Assembly (NCBI RefSeq): GCF_029227915.1
Contig: NC_079886.1
Coordinates: forward strand, 2,790,001 to 2,854,000
Length of the DNA: 64,000 nt
Origin: Hydractinia symbiolongicarpus
Taxonomy: Eukaryota > Cnidaria > Hydrozoa > Anthoathecata > Hydractiniidae
Reading direction: 5' to 3'
Of this stretch, positions 38,707 through 50,539 are shown in pieces. The notes beneath the pieces are model-generated. The model saw only the letters and a program-made list of their open reading frames with translations, made no database searches and was not told the DNA's origin. Each line of letters opens with the position of its first letter. Position 1 is the first letter of the stretch. The position numbers and the translations under genes are program-made.

Positions 38707-41700
38707 CGATATTTCAAATTATTTTTTCACCACTAAAACGCATGAGACTTGTAGTTTTCAAAAATGTTTTCATTTTTGATAAGACGCTGAATAAAAGAAG
38801 TTTAATCGCCGGCAAACGAAAACCCGCGATTTCCCGTAAATCCCGTACTCGGCCCGTATAGTAAAAAGTACACAAAAAAAGTACCCAGGGAGTAAACTGA
38901 TTTCCCGAATGATTTTTTAAATTATTTTTTCACCACTAAAACGCATGAGACTTGTAATTTTCAAAAATGTTTTCATTTTTGATGAGACGCTGAATAAAAG
39001 AAGTTTAACCGCCGGCAAACGAACACCCGCGATTTCCTGTAAATCCCGGGCTGGCCCCTATAGTCGAATGTATACAAAGAAAGTACCCTGTGAGTAAACT
39101 CATTTTCAGAACGATTTTTTAAATTATTTTTCCACCACTGAAACGCATGAGACTTGTAGTTTTCAAAAATGTTTTCATTTTTGATAAGACGCTGTATAAA
39201 AGACGTTTAATCGCCGGCAAACGAAAACCCGCAATTTCCCGTAAATCCGGTACTTGACACGTATAGTCAAAAGTATACAAAGAAAGTACCCAGGGAGTAA
39301 ACTCATTTCCCGAACGATTTTTTAAATTATTTCTTCACCATTAAAACGCATGAGATTTGTAGTTTTCAAAAGTGTATCCATTTTTGATGAGACGCTGAAT
39401 AAAAGAAGTTTAATCGCCAGCAAACGAAAACCCGCGATTTCCCGTACATCCCGGGCTTGGCCCGTATAGTCGAATGTATATAAAGAAAGTACCCTGTGAG
39501 TAAACTCATTTCCAGAACGATTTTGCAAATTATTTTTTCACCACTAAAACGCATGAGACTTGTAGTTTTCAAAAATGTTTTCATTTTTGATGAGACGCTG
39601 AATGAAGGAAGTTTAATCGCCGGGGAAGAAAACACCGCGATTTCCCGTAAATCACGGACTCGACCCGTAAAGTCAAAAGTATAAAAAGAAAGTACCCTGT
39701 GAGTAAACTTATTTTCAGAACGATTTTTTAAATTATTTTTTCACCACTAAAACGCATGAGACTTGCAGTTTTCAAAAATGTTTTCGTTTTTGATAAGACG
39801 CTGAATAAAAGAAGTTTAATGGCCGGCAAACGAAAACCCGCGATTTCCCGTAAATCCCGTACTCAGCCCGTATAGTAAAAAGTACACAAAAAAAGTACCA
39901 AGGGAGTAAACTGATTTCCCGAATGATTTTTTAAATTATTTTTTCACCACTAAAACGCATGAGCCTTGCAGTTTTCAAAAATGTTTTCATTTTTGATAAG
40001 ACGCTGAATAAAAGAAGTTTAATCGCCGGCAAACGAAAACCCGCGATTTCCTGTAAATCCCGGGCTGGCCCCTATAGTCGAATGTATACAAAGAAGGTAC
40101 CCTGTGAGTAAACTCATTTTCAGAACGATTTTTTAAATTATTTTTCCACCACTGAAACGCATGAGACTTGTAGTTTTCAAAAATGTTTTCATTTTTGATA
40201 AGACGCTGTATAAAAGAAGTTTAATCGCCGGCAAACGAAAACCCGCAATTTCCCGTAAATCTGGTACTCGATCCGTATAGTCAAAAGTATACAAAGAAAG
40301 TACCCAGGGAGTAAACTCATTTCCCGCACGATTTTTTAAATTATTTTTTCACCACTAAAACGCATGAGACTTGCAGTTTTCAAAAAAGTTTTCATTTCTG
40401 ATAAGACGCTGAATAAAAGAAGTTTAATCGCCGGCAAACGAAAACCCGCGATTCCCCGTAAATCCGGTACTCGGCCCGTATAGTCAAAAGTATACAAATA
40501 AAGTACTCAATGAGTAAACTCATTTCCCGAACGATTTTTTAAATTATTTTTTCACCACTAAAACGCATGAGACTTGTAGTTTTCAAAAATGTTTTCATTT
40601 TTGATGAGACGCTTAATAAAAGAAATTTAATCGCCGGCAAACGAAAACCCGCTTTTTCCCGTAAATCCCGTACTTGGCCCGTATAGTCAAAAGTATACAA
40701 AGAAAGTACTCAGGGAGTAAACTCATTTCCCAAACGATATTTCAAATTATTTTTTCACCACTAAAACGCATGAGACTTGTAGTTTTCAAAAATGTTTTCA
40801 TTTTTGATAAGACGCTGAATAAAAGAAGTTTAATCGCCGGCAAACGAAAACCCGCGATTTCCCGTAAATCCCGTACTCGGCCCGTATAGTAAAAAGTACA
40901 CAAAAAAAGTACCCAGGGAGAAAACTGATTTCCCGAATGATTTTTTAAATTATTTTTTCACCACTAAAACGCATGAGACTTGTAATTTTCAAAAATGTAT
41001 TCATTTTTGATGAGACGCTGAATAAAAGAAGTTTAACCGCCGGCAAACGAAAACCCGCGATTTCCTGTAACTCCCGGGCTGGCCCCTATAGTCGAATGTA
41101 TACAAAGAAAGTACCCTGTGAGTAAACTCATTTTCAGAACGATTTTTTAAATTATTTTTCCACCACTGAAACGCATGAGACTTGTAGTTTTCAAAAATGT
41201 TTTCATTTTTGATAAGACGCTGTATAAAAGACGTTTAATCGCCGGCAAACGAAAACCCGCAATTTCCCGTAAATCCGGTACTCGACCCGTATAGTCAAAA
41301 GTATACAAAGAAAGTACCCAGGGAGTAAACTCATTTCCCGAACGATTTTTTAAATTATTTCTTCACCATTAAAACGCATGAGATTTGTAGTTTTCAAAAG
41401 TGTATCCATTTTTGATGAGACGCTGAATAAAAGAAGTTTAATCGCCAGCAAACGAAAACCCGCGATTTCCCGTACATCCCGGGCTTGGCCCGTATAGTCG
41501 AATGTATATAAAGAAAGTACCCTGTGAGTAAACTCATTTCCAGAACGATTTTGCAAATTATTTTTTCACCACTAAAACGCATGAGACTTGTAGTTTTCAA
41601 AAATGTTTTCATTTTTGATGAGACGCTGAATGAAGGAAGTTTAATCGCCGGGGAAGAAAACACCGCGATTTCCCGTAAATCACGGACTCGACCCGTAAAT

Positions 41701-42385
41701 TCAAAAGTACAAAAAGAAAGTACCCTGTGAGTAAACTCATTTTCAGAACAATTTTTTAAATTATTTTTTCACCACTAAAACGCATAAGACTTGCAGTTTT
41801 CAAAAATGTTTTCGTTTTTGATAAGACGCTGAATAAAAGAAGTTTAATGGCCGGCAAACGATAACCTGCGATTTCCCGTAAATCCCGTACTCGGCCCGTA
41901 TAGTAAAAAGTACACAAAAAAAGTACCCAGGGAGTAAACTGATTTCCCGAATGATTTTTTAAATTATTTTTTCACCACTAAAACGCATGAGACTTGCAGT
42001 TTTCAAAAATGTTTTCATTTTTGATGAGACGCTGAATAAAAGAAGTTTAATTGCCGGCAAACGAAAACCCGCGATTTCCTGTAAATCCCGGGCCGGCCCC
42101 TATAGTCGAATGTATACAAAGAAAGTACCCTGTGAGTAAACTCATTTTCAGAACGATTTTTTAAATTATTTTTCCACCACTGAAACGCATGAGACTTGTA
42201 GTTTTCAAAAATGTTTTCATTTTTGATAAGACGCTGTATAAAAGAAGTTTAATCGCCGGCAAACGAAAACCCGCAATTTCCCGTAAATCTGGTACTCGAC
42301 CCGTATAGTCAAAAGTATACAAAGAAAGTACCCAGGGAGTAAACTCATTTCCCGAACGATTTTTTAAATTATTTTTTCACCATTA
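38635..42385 (-). repeat. 10-monomer duplication, period 2,028 bp
   Basis: Segments of about 38,635-40,350 and 40,663-42,380 match at 2,028 bp. Matching positions include 38,704/40,732, 39,322/41,350 and 39,496/41,524. Shared rare variants include CCCGTACATCCCGGG, TTTTGCAAATT and GGGGAAGAAAACACCG. The retrotransposon sits just beyond the end of the second copy. Confidence 0.8.
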
Positions 42386-42743
42386 AAACGCATGAGATTT
42401 GTAGTTTTCAAAAGTGTATCCCTTTTTGATGAGACGCTGAATAAAAGAAGTTTAATCGCCAGCAAACGAAAACCCGCGATTTCCCGTAAATCCCGGGCTT
42501 GGCCCGTATGGTGGAATGTATATAAAGAAAGTACCCTGTGAGCAAACTCATTTCCAGAACGATTTTTTTAAATTATTTTTCACCACTAAAACGCATGAGA
42601 CTTGTAGTTTTCAAAAATTTTTTCATTTTTGATGAGACGCTGAATGAAGGAAGTTTAATCGCCGGGAAAGAAAAGCCCGCCATTTCCCGTAAATCCCGGA
42701 CTCGACCCGTATAGTCAAAAGTATAAAAAGAAAGTACCCTGTG

Positions 42744-42748
42744 AGTAA
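42744..42748 (+). repeat. target-site duplication, left copy (AGTAA)
   Basis: The satellite reads GTGAGTAA and then stops matching. The same five bases AGTAA flank the other end of the insertion. The first A could belong to the tail of the element, so the duplication is 4 or 5 bp. Confidence 0.75.
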
Positions 42749-44473
42749 CAAAAACAAAAATTATGCAAAATCTTCAATGAATATTACACCAACATCACGA
42801 AAAATTTACCAATCAAACCAAACGATGATACACATACAGCAACCATTCACGATGCAATCCACTCGTATACTAATCACATCAGTATTTTGAAAATTCGTGA
42901 AAATGTGGGTTATGATGAGAAGTTCTATTTCTCGCTGGTTGAACAGCCTGATGTTCTCAAAGTCATCAAAGACATGGATGCAAAGAAATCTTCTGTTAGT
43001 GGTGATTTTCCAGTTTTTATGTTGAAAAAGTTTATTCATATCTTTGTTCCTATCCTCACTAATATTATAAATTTTTGTTTACAGTCTAATATTTTTCCTG
43101 ATGATTTGAAACTTGCAGAGATTATACCTGTTTTTAAGAAGGATGACTGTAATGATAAGGAGAACTATAGACCTGTTAGCTTGCTTCCCTGTTTATCAAA
43201 GGTTTTTGAAAGAATTATTCTTAATCAAATGCGCACTTTTATGCATGACAAACTCAGCTCTCATTTATCAGGCTTCAGAAAGGGTTATAATACACAATAT
43301 GCTCTCATTTGAATGATTGAACAATGGAAAACCACACTTGATAATAAGGGTGTAGTTGGAGCAGTGCTAATGGACCTTTCAAAAGCTTTTGATACTATCA
43401 ACCATGATTTGCTTATTGCAAAGCTGCATGCCTATGGTTTTTCTGAATCTTCTTTATTATTTATTCACTCATACTTGAAAAATCGTCTTCAGAGAACCAG
43501 AATAAATTCTTCTTTTAGCGAATGGCTTCCTCTTCAAGTTGGAGTTCCACAAGGATCAATCTTAGGACCTCCTTTCTTCAATTATTCTATAAACGATTTA
43601 TTCTGGTTCATTATTCAATCATCCCTTTGTAACTTTGCAGATGATAACACCTTATATGCTTGTGAAAATTCATTAGAAGATGTAAAACAAACACTGCTTA
43701 CTAATTTGGTCATAGTTAATAATTGGTTTTATGAAAATTACTTAGCAATAAATTTGAAAAAGTATCAATATATTGTATTAGGTCATCACGATGAAAGTTT
43801 GATATTTAACCATTTGAAAATTGCGTGTAAATCGTCTGTAGTGCTTCTTGGTGTTACGATTGACTCGAGACTAAACTTTCATTCGCATGTCAAAAACATC
43901 TGTAATAAGGCTAGTAGGAAACTCAACGTGCTTCAAAGGATATCTTCCTTTTTGACACCCAAGATGAAGCGTTTTCTCTTTAATTCATTTATTTTGTCTC
44001 AGTTTTCTTACTGTCCCTTAGTATGGATGTTTTGTGGAAAAGTTGCGAATAATCGAATCAATCGTATTCATGAAAGTTGTCTAAGAATCATACAGGACGA
44101 TATAAATGGCAGTTGCGATGAACTTTTATCTTTATGTAATGTTAAAAATATTCACATCATCAATTTACAGAATTTAATGAAAGAGGTTTACAAATTTTTA
44201 AATGGATTGTCACCTCTATATATGAACGAGATATTTTCTGTTAGGGAAAACAAGTACAACCTTCGTTGCTTTAATTTGATCAGGCGACCAACTTGTCGGA
44301 CAACGTACTATGGCTTATATACTTTATCAAATATTGCAGGAAAGCTATGGATATCTGTGCCTGACGCTACAAAGAATGCTCCTTTTCTCGAAGCCTTCCG
44401 TAGCTCAATAAAATTTTGGGAAGGTGATGTTTGCACCTGTAAAATATGCATGGATATACCATACATATTTTAA
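42749..44473 (+). pseudogene. retrotransposon ORF2 remnant: reverse transcriptase with in-frame TGA
   Basis: One reading frame runs from the insertion boundary to TAA at 44,471-44,473 and is broken only by TGA at 43,310-43,312. The first part (187 codons, to 43,309) has no start codon of its own. It contains a linker with CKIFNEYYTNITKNL, the fingers motif ENYRPVSLLP (residues 138-147) and GFRKGYNTQYALI just before the stop. The second part (386 codons) carries the palm and C-terminal region. Relatives have an arginine at the position of the stop, so a CGA-to-TGA transition is the likely lesion. No frameshift was found, so this copy is fairly young. It cannot make an active element: the 5' half is absent and the frame is interrupted. 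Host expression of a product is not suggested by anything here. Confidence 0.9.
43313..44473 (+). CDS. reverse transcriptase palm/thumb fragment, 386 codons (remnant ORF)
   Basis: This is the open stretch downstream of the in-frame TGA, starting with the ATG right after it. The RT would copy the element's RNA into DNA at a nicked chromosomal target. Motif A is MDLSKAFD (residues 20-27, Asp21 catalytic). The VPQGSILG motif is at 78-85. Motif C is FADD (108-111) with both aspartates present. The segment after VPQGSILG reads GPPFFNYSIND where relatives usually have GPLLFNIFIND, a sign of decay. The thumb and C-terminal region includes LLGVTIDSRLNFHSHV, SYCPLVWMFC, a TTYYGLYTLSNIAGKLW stretch and a terminal CTCKIC cysteine motif. 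The ATG is an internal methionine of the original ORF2, not a true start. I regard this as part of the pseudogene, not as an independent gene. Confidence 0.75.
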   Translation: MIEQWKTTLDNKGVVGAVLMDLSKAFDTINHDLLIAKLHAYGFSESSLLFIHSYLKNRLQRTRINSSFSEWLPLQVGVPQGSILGPPFFNYSINDLFWFIIQSSLCNFADDNTLYACENSLEDVKQTLLTNLVIVNNWFYENYLAINLKKYQYIVLGHHDESLIFNHLKIACKSSVVLLGVTIDSRLNFHSHVKNICNKASRKLNVLQRISSFLTPKMKRFLFNSFILSQFSYCPLVWMFCGKVANNRINRIHESCLRIIQDDINGSCDELLSLCNVKNIHIINLQNLMKEVYKFLNGLSPLYMNEIFSVRENKYNLRCFNLIRRPTCRTTYYGLYTLSNIAGKLWISVPDATKNAPFLEAFRSSIKFWEGDVCTCKICMDIPYIF

Positions 44474-44479
44474 CTTTAC

Positions 44480-44499
44480 TTATTTATTTATTTATTTTT
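44480..44499 (+). repeat. (TTAT)n microsatellite in the 3' UTR
   Basis: About four to five TTAT units lie just after the ORF2 stop. This is the only simple-sequence repeat noticed in the window apart from A/T homopolymer runs. Confidence 0.8.
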
Positions 44500-44586
44500 C
44501 TTATTTTTTATCGCTGTTTGCCTTGTTTTACGTTTTGTTGTCGATTTAAATTAGTTATTTAAATACTATTGTATCTATCGACGTTA

Positions 44587-44592
44587 AATAAA
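44587..44592 (+). promoter_or_regulatory. polyadenylation signal AATAAA of the retrotransposon
   Basis: A canonical hexamer lies about 14 bp before the end of the element, where the 3' processing signal of a non-LTR element would be expected. Confidence 0.7.
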
Positions 44593-44606
44593 GAGAAAAT
44601 CAAAAA

Positions 44607-44611
44607 AGTAA
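44607..44611 (+). repeat. target-site duplication, right copy (AGTAA)
   Basis: The satellite resumes here as AGTAAACTCATTTTCAG, repeating the AGTAA that ends the left flank. Removing the element and one copy restores GTGAGTAAACTC, the normal satellite sequence. Confidence 0.75.
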
Positions 44612-47313
44612 ACTCATTTTCAGAACGATTTTTTAAATTATTTTTTCACCATTAAAACGCATGAGACTTGCAGTTTTCAAAAATGTTTTCATTTTTGATA
44701 AGACGCTGAATAAAAGAAGTTTAATGGCCGGCAAAAGAAAACCCGTGATTTCCCGTAAATCCGGTACTCGGCCCGTATAGTCTAAAGTATACAAATAAAG
44801 TACTCAATGAGTAAACTCATTTCCCGAACGATTTTTTAAATTATTTTTTCACCACTAAAAAGCATGAGAATTGTAGTTTTCAAAAATGTTTTCATTTTTG
44901 ATGAGACGCTAATTAAAAGAAGTCTAATCGCTGGCAAACGAAAACCCGCGATTTCCCGTAAATCCCGTACTCGGCCCGTATAGTCAAAAGTATACAAAGA
45001 AAGTACCCTGTGAATAAACTCATTTTAAGAACGATTTTTTAAATTATTTTTTCACCACTAAAAGGCATGAGACTTGTAGATTTCAAAAATGTTTTTATTT
45101 TTGATGAGACGCCGAATGAAAGAAGTTTAATCGCCGGCAAACGAAAACCCGCGATTTCCCGTAAATCCCGTACTCGGCCCGTATAGTCAAAAGTATACAA
45201 AGAAAGTACTCAGGAAGTAAACTCATTTCCCGAACGATATTTTAAATTATTTTTTCACCACTAAAACGCATGAGACTTGTAGTTTTCAAAAATGTTTTCA
45301 TTTTTGATGAGATGCTAAATAAAACAAGTTTAATCGCCGGCAAACGAAAACCCGCGATTTCCCGTAAATCCCGGACACGACTCGTATAATGAAAAGTATA
45401 CAAAGAAAGTACCCAGGGAGTAAACTCATTTTCAGAACGATTTTTTAAATTATTTTTCCACCATTGAAACGCATGAGACTTGTAGTTTTCAAAAATGTTT
45501 TCATTTTTGATAAGACGCTGTATAAAAGAAGTTTAATCGCCGGCAAACGAAAACCCGCAATTTCCCGTAAATCCGGTACTCGACCCGTATAGTCAAAAGT
45601 ATACAAAGAAAGTAACCAGGGAGTAAACTCATTTCCCGAACGATTTTTTAAATTATTTTTTCACCATTAAAACGCATGAGATTTGTAGTTTTCAAAAGTG
45701 TATCCAATTTTGATGAGACGCTGAATAAAAGAAGTTTAATCGCCAGCAAACGAAAACCCGCGATTTCCCGTAAATCCCGGGCATGGCCCGTATAGTGGAA
45801 TGTATATAAAGAAAGTACCCTGTGAGCAAACTCATTTCCAGAACGAATTTTTTAAACTATTTTTCACCACTAAAACGCATGAGACTTGTAGTTTTCAAAA
45901 ATGTTTTCATTTTTGATGAGACGCTGAATGAAGGAAGTTTAATCGCCGGGAAAGAAAACCCCGCGATTTCCCGTAAATCCCGGACTCGACCCGTATAGTC
46001 AAAAGTATAAAAAGAAATTACCCTGTGAGTAAACTCATTTTCAGAACGATTTTTTAAATTATTTTTTCACCATTAAAACGCATGAGACTTGCAGTTTTCA
46101 AAAATGTTTTCATTTTTGATAAGACGCTGAATAAAAGAAGTTTAATGGCCGGCAAAAGAAAACCCGCGATTTCCCGTAAATCCGGTACTCGGCCCGTATA
46201 GTCCAAAGTATACAAATAAAGTACTCAATGAGTAAACTCATTTCCCGAACGATTTTTTAAATTATTTTTTCACCACTAAAAACATGAGACATGTAGTTTT
46301 CAAAAATGTTTTCATTTTTGATGAGACGCTAATTAAAAGAAGTTTAATCGCTGGCAAACGAAAACCCGCGATTTCCCGTAAATCCCGTACTCGGCCCGTA
46401 TAGTCAAAAGTATACAAAGAAAGTACCCTGTGAATAAACTCATTTCCCGAACGATTTTTTAAATTATTTTTTCACCATTAAAACGCATGAGATTTGTAGT
46501 TTTCAAAAGTGTATCCATTTTTGATGAGACGCTGAATAAAAGAAGTTTAATCGCCAGCAAACGAAAACCCGCGATTTCCCGTAAATCCCGGGCATGGCCC
46601 GTATAGTGGAATGTATATAAAGAAAGTACCCTGTGAGCAAACTCATTTCCAGAACGATTTTTTTAAATTATTTTTCACCACTAAAACGCATGAGACTTCT
46701 AGTTTTCAAAAATGTTTTCATTTTTGATGAGACGCTGAATGAAGGAAGTTTAATCGCCGGGAAAGAAAACCCCGCGATTTCCCGTAAATCCCGGACTCGA
46801 CCCGTATAGTCAAAAGTATAAAAAGAAATTACCCTGTGAGTAAACTCATTTTCAGAACGATTTTTTAAATTATTTTTTCACCATTAAAACGCATGAGACT
46901 TGCAGTTTTCAAAAATGTTTTCATTTTTGATAAGACGCTGAATAAAAGAAGTTTAATCGCCGGCAAAAGAAAACCCGCGATTTCCCGTAAATCCGGTACT
47001 CGGCCCGTATAGTCCAAAGTATACAAATAAAGTACTCAATGAGTAAACTCATTTCCCGAACGATTTTTTAAATTATTTTTTCACCACTAAAAAGCATGAG
47101 ACTTGTAGTTTTCAAAAATGTTTTCATTTTTGATGAGACGCTAATTAAAAGAAGTTTAATCGCTGGCAAACGAAACCCGCGATTTCCCGTAAATCCCGTA
47201 CTCGGCCCGTATAGTCAAAAGTATACAAAGAAAGTACCCAGTGAATAAAGTCATTTTAAGAACGATTTTTTAAATTATTTTTTCACCACTAAAAGGCATG
47301 AGACTTGTAGATT

Positions 47314-49756
47314 TCAAAAATGTTTTTATTTTTGATGAGACGCCGGATGAAAGAAGTTTAATCGCCGGCAAACGAAAACCCGCGATTTCCCGTAAATCGC
47401 GTACTCGGCCCGTATAGTCAAAAGTACACAAAAAAAGTACCCAGGAAGTAAACTGATTTCCCGAATGATTTTTTAAATTATTTTTTCACCACTAAAACGC
47501 ATGAGACTTGCAGTTTTCAAAAATGTTTTCATTTTTGATAAGACGCTGAATAAAAGAAGTTTAATCGCCGGCAAACGAAAACCCGCGATTTCCTGTAAAT
47601 CCCGGGCTGGCCCCTATAGTCGAATGTATACAAAGAAAGTATCCTGTGAGTAAACTCATTTTCAGAACGATTTTTTAAATTATTTTTCCACCACTGAAAC
47701 GCATTAGACTTGTAGTTTTCAAAAATGTTTTCATTTTTGATAAGACGCTGTATAAAAGAAGTTTAATCGCCGGCAAACGAAAACCCGCAATTTCCCGTAA
47801 ACCCCTTACTCGGCCCGTGTAGTCAAAAGTATACAAAGAAAGTACCCTGTGAATAAACTCATTTTCAGAACGATTTTTTAAATTATTTTTTCACCATTAA
47901 AACGCATGAGACTTGCAGTTTTCAAAAATGTTTTCATTTTTGATAAGACGCTGAATAAAAGAAGTTTAATGGCCGGCAAAAGAAAACCCGCGATTTCCCG
48001 TAAATCCGGTACTCGGCCCGTATAGTCCAAAGTATACAAATAAAGTACTCAATGAGTAAACTCATTTCCCGAACGATTTTTTAAATTATTTTTTCACCAC
48101 TAAAAACATGAGACATGTAGTTTTCAAAAATGTTTTCATTTTTGATGAGACGCTAATTAAAAGAAGTTTAATCGCTGGCAAACGAAAACCCGCGATTTCC
48201 CGTAAATCCCGTACTCGGCCCGTATAGTCAAAAGTATACAAAGAAAGTACCCTGTGAATAAACTCATTTCCCGAACGATTTTTTAAATTATTTTTTCACC
48301 ATTAAAACGCATGAGATTTGTAGTTTTCAAAAGTGTATCCATTTTTGATGAGACGCTGAATAAAAGAAGTTTAATCGCCAGCAAACAAAATCCGCGATTT
48401 CCCGTAAATCCCGGGCATGGCCCGTATAGTGGAATGTATATAAAGAAAGTACCCTGTGAGCAAACTCATTTCCAGAACGATTTTTTTAAATTATTTTTCA
48501 CCACTAAAACGCATGAGACTTGTAGTTTTCAAAAATGTTTTTATTTTTGATGAGACGCCGGATGAAAGAAGTTTAATCGCCGGCAAACGAAAACCCGCGA
48601 TTTCCCGTAAATCGCGTACTCGGCCCGTATAGTCAAAAGTACACAAAAAAAGTACCCAGGAAGTAAACTGATTTCCCGAATGATTTTTTAAATTATTTTT
48701 TCACCACTAAAACGCATGAGACTTGCAGTTTTCAAAAATGTTTTCATTTTTGATAAGACGCTGAATAAAAGAAGTTTAATCGCCGGCAAACGAAAACCCG
48801 CGATTTCCTGTAAATCCCGGGCTGGCCCCTATAGTCGAATGTATACAAAGAAAGTATCCTGTGAGTAAACTCATTTTCAGAACGATTTTTTAAATTATTT
48901 TTCCACCACTGAAACGCATTAGACTTGTAGTTTTCAAAAATGTTTTCATTTTTGATAAGACGCTGTATAAAAGAAGTTTAATCGCCGGCAAACGAAAACC
49001 CGCAATTTCCCGTAAACCCCTTACTCGGCCCGTGTAGTCAAAAGTATACAAAGAAAGTACCCTGTGAATAAACTCATTTTCAGAACGATTTTTTAAATTA
49101 TTTTTTCACCATTAAAACGCATGAGACTTGCAGTTTTCAAAAATGTTTTCATTTTTGATAAGACGCTGAATAAAAGAAGTTTAATGGCCGGCAAAAGAAA
49201 ACCCGCGATTTCCCGTAAATCCGGTACTCGGCCCGTATAGTCCAAAGTATACAAATAAAGTACTCAATGAGTAAACTCATTTCCCGAACGATTTTTTAAA
49301 TTATTTTTTCACCACTAAAAACATGAGACATGTAGTTTTCAAAAATGTTTTCATTTTTGATGAGACGCTAATTAAAAGAAGTTTAATCGCTGGCAAACGA
49401 AAACCCGCGATTTCCCGTAAATCCCGTACTCGGCCCGTATAGTCAAAAGTATACAAAGAAAGTACCCTGTGAATAAACTCATTTCCCGAACGATTTTTTA
49501 AATTATTTTTTCACCATTAAAACGCATGAGATTTGTAGTTTTCAAAAGTGTATCCATTTTTGATGAGACGCTGAATAAAAGAAGTTTAATCGCCAGCAAA
49601 CAAAATCCGCGATTTCCCGTAAATCCCGGGCATGGCCCGTATAGTGGAATGTATATAAAGAAAGTACCCTGTGAGCAAACTCATTTCCAGAACGATTTTT
49701 TTAAATTATTTTTCACCACTAAAACGCATGAGACTTGTAGTTTTCAAAAATGTTTT
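47314..49756 (-). repeat. 6-monomer duplication, period 1,215 bp
   Basis: The units 47,314-48,528 and 48,529 to about 49,743 appear almost base-for-base identical. Shared rare variants are GACGCCGGATGAAAG, AAATCGCGTACTCGG, GTAAACCCCTTACTCGG, CTAAAAACATGAGACATG and CAAACAAAATCCGCG. Agreement starts at CAAAAATGTTTTTATTTTTG (47,314/48,529) and ends at the same place one unit later (48,541 T versus 49,756 C). Confidence 0.88.
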
Positions 49757-50539
49757 CATTTTTGATGAGACGCTGAATGAAGGAAGTTTAATCGCCGGGA
49801 AAGAAAACCCCGCGATTTCCCGTAAATCCCGGACTCGACCCGTATAGTCAAAAGTATAAAAAGAAATTACCCTGTGAGTAAACTCATTTTCAGAACGATT
49901 TTTTAAATTATTTTTTCACCATTAAAACGCATGAGACTTGCAGTTTTCAAAAATGTTTTCATTTTTGATAAGACGCTGAATAAAAGAAGTTTAATCGCCG
50001 GCAAAAGAAAACCCGCGATTTCCCGTAAATCCGGTACTCGGCCCGTATAGTCCAAAGTATACAAATAAAGTACTCAATGAGTAAACTCATTTCCCGAACG
50101 ATTTTTTAAATTATTTTTTCACCACTAAAAAGCATGAGACTTGTAGTTTTCAAAAATGTTTTCATTTTTGATGAGACGCTAATTAAAAGAAGTTTAATCG
50201 CTGGCAAACGAAAACCCGCGATTTCCCGTAAATCCCGTACTCGGCCCGTATAGTCAAAAGTATACAAAGAAAGTACCCTGTGAATAAAGTCATTTTAAGA
50301 ACGATTTTTTAAATTATTTTTTCACCACTAAAAGGCATGAGACTTGTAGATTTCAAAAATGTTTTTATTTTTGATGAGACGCCGGATGAAAGAAGTTTAA
50401 TCGCCGGCAAACGAAAACCCGCGATTTCCCGTAAATCGCGTACTCGGCCCGTATAGTCAAAAGTACACAAAAAAAGTACCCAGGGAGTAAACTGATTTCC
50501 CGAATGATTTTTTAAATTATTTTTTCACCACTAAAACGC

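Larger units (their letters stand above)
17758..42748 (-). repeat. 203-bp satellite array, reverse orientation, left segment
   Basis: The same satellite family is present here in inverted orientation. The landmark is now AAACGCATGAGAC, recurring about every 202-203 bp, for about 123 monomers. Subtypes include GTAAAAAGTACAC with CTGATTTCCC; CTATAGTCGAATGTATAC with TTTTCAGAACG; GTACTCAATGAG; CGAATGTATATAAAG; and AAAAGTATAAAAAGAAAG. Local duplications of varied length replace one another along the block. The block ends at the retrotransposon insertion. No gene was seen in it. Confidence 0.96.
42749..44606 (+). mobile_element. 5'-truncated non-LTR retrotransposon (CR1/Rex1-like)
   Basis: This 1,858-bp insertion lies in the reverse satellite, with its coding strand on +. 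It begins directly inside the linker upstream of the reverse transcriptase domain, so ORF1, the endonuclease and the N-terminal part of ORF2 are missing. That is the usual result of incomplete target-primed reverse transcription. It ends with a 3' UTR, AATAAA and a six-base A tail, and it is bounded by AGTAA on both sides. The satellite near 61,226-61,240 shows the uninterrupted target GTGAGTAAACTC. Placement in the CR1/Rex1/jockey superfamily rests on remembered family features: NYRPVSLL, GFRKGYNTQ, DLSKAFDTINHDLL, a FADD box and a C-terminal CTCKIC motif. The exact clade is not certain. Confidence 0.92.
44474..44606 (+). other. retrotransposon 3' UTR and tail
   Basis: These 133 bp follow the TAA stop. 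They are T-rich, include a short TTTA-type microsatellite, and end in GTTAAATAAAGAGAAAATC followed by A6. There is no long poly(A) and no terminal tandem repeat longer than the A run. Confidence 0.8.

Noticed and set aside
42806-43039. 77-codon open frame on the minus strand inside the retrotransposon
   Set aside because: It is antisense to the reverse transcriptase linker and fingers region, which has a clear family match on the + strand. It is a shadow frame.
43113-43316. 67-codon + strand frame overlapping the RT fingers region
   Set aside because: It lies in another frame of the same RT segment. The frame carrying ENYRPVSLLP and GFRKGYNTQ is the real one.
44474-44606. A second small transposon or LTR remnant after the RT gene
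   Set aside because: The sequence is a T-rich 3' UTR ending in AATAAA and a short A tail directly at the target duplication, and no terminal repeats are present.
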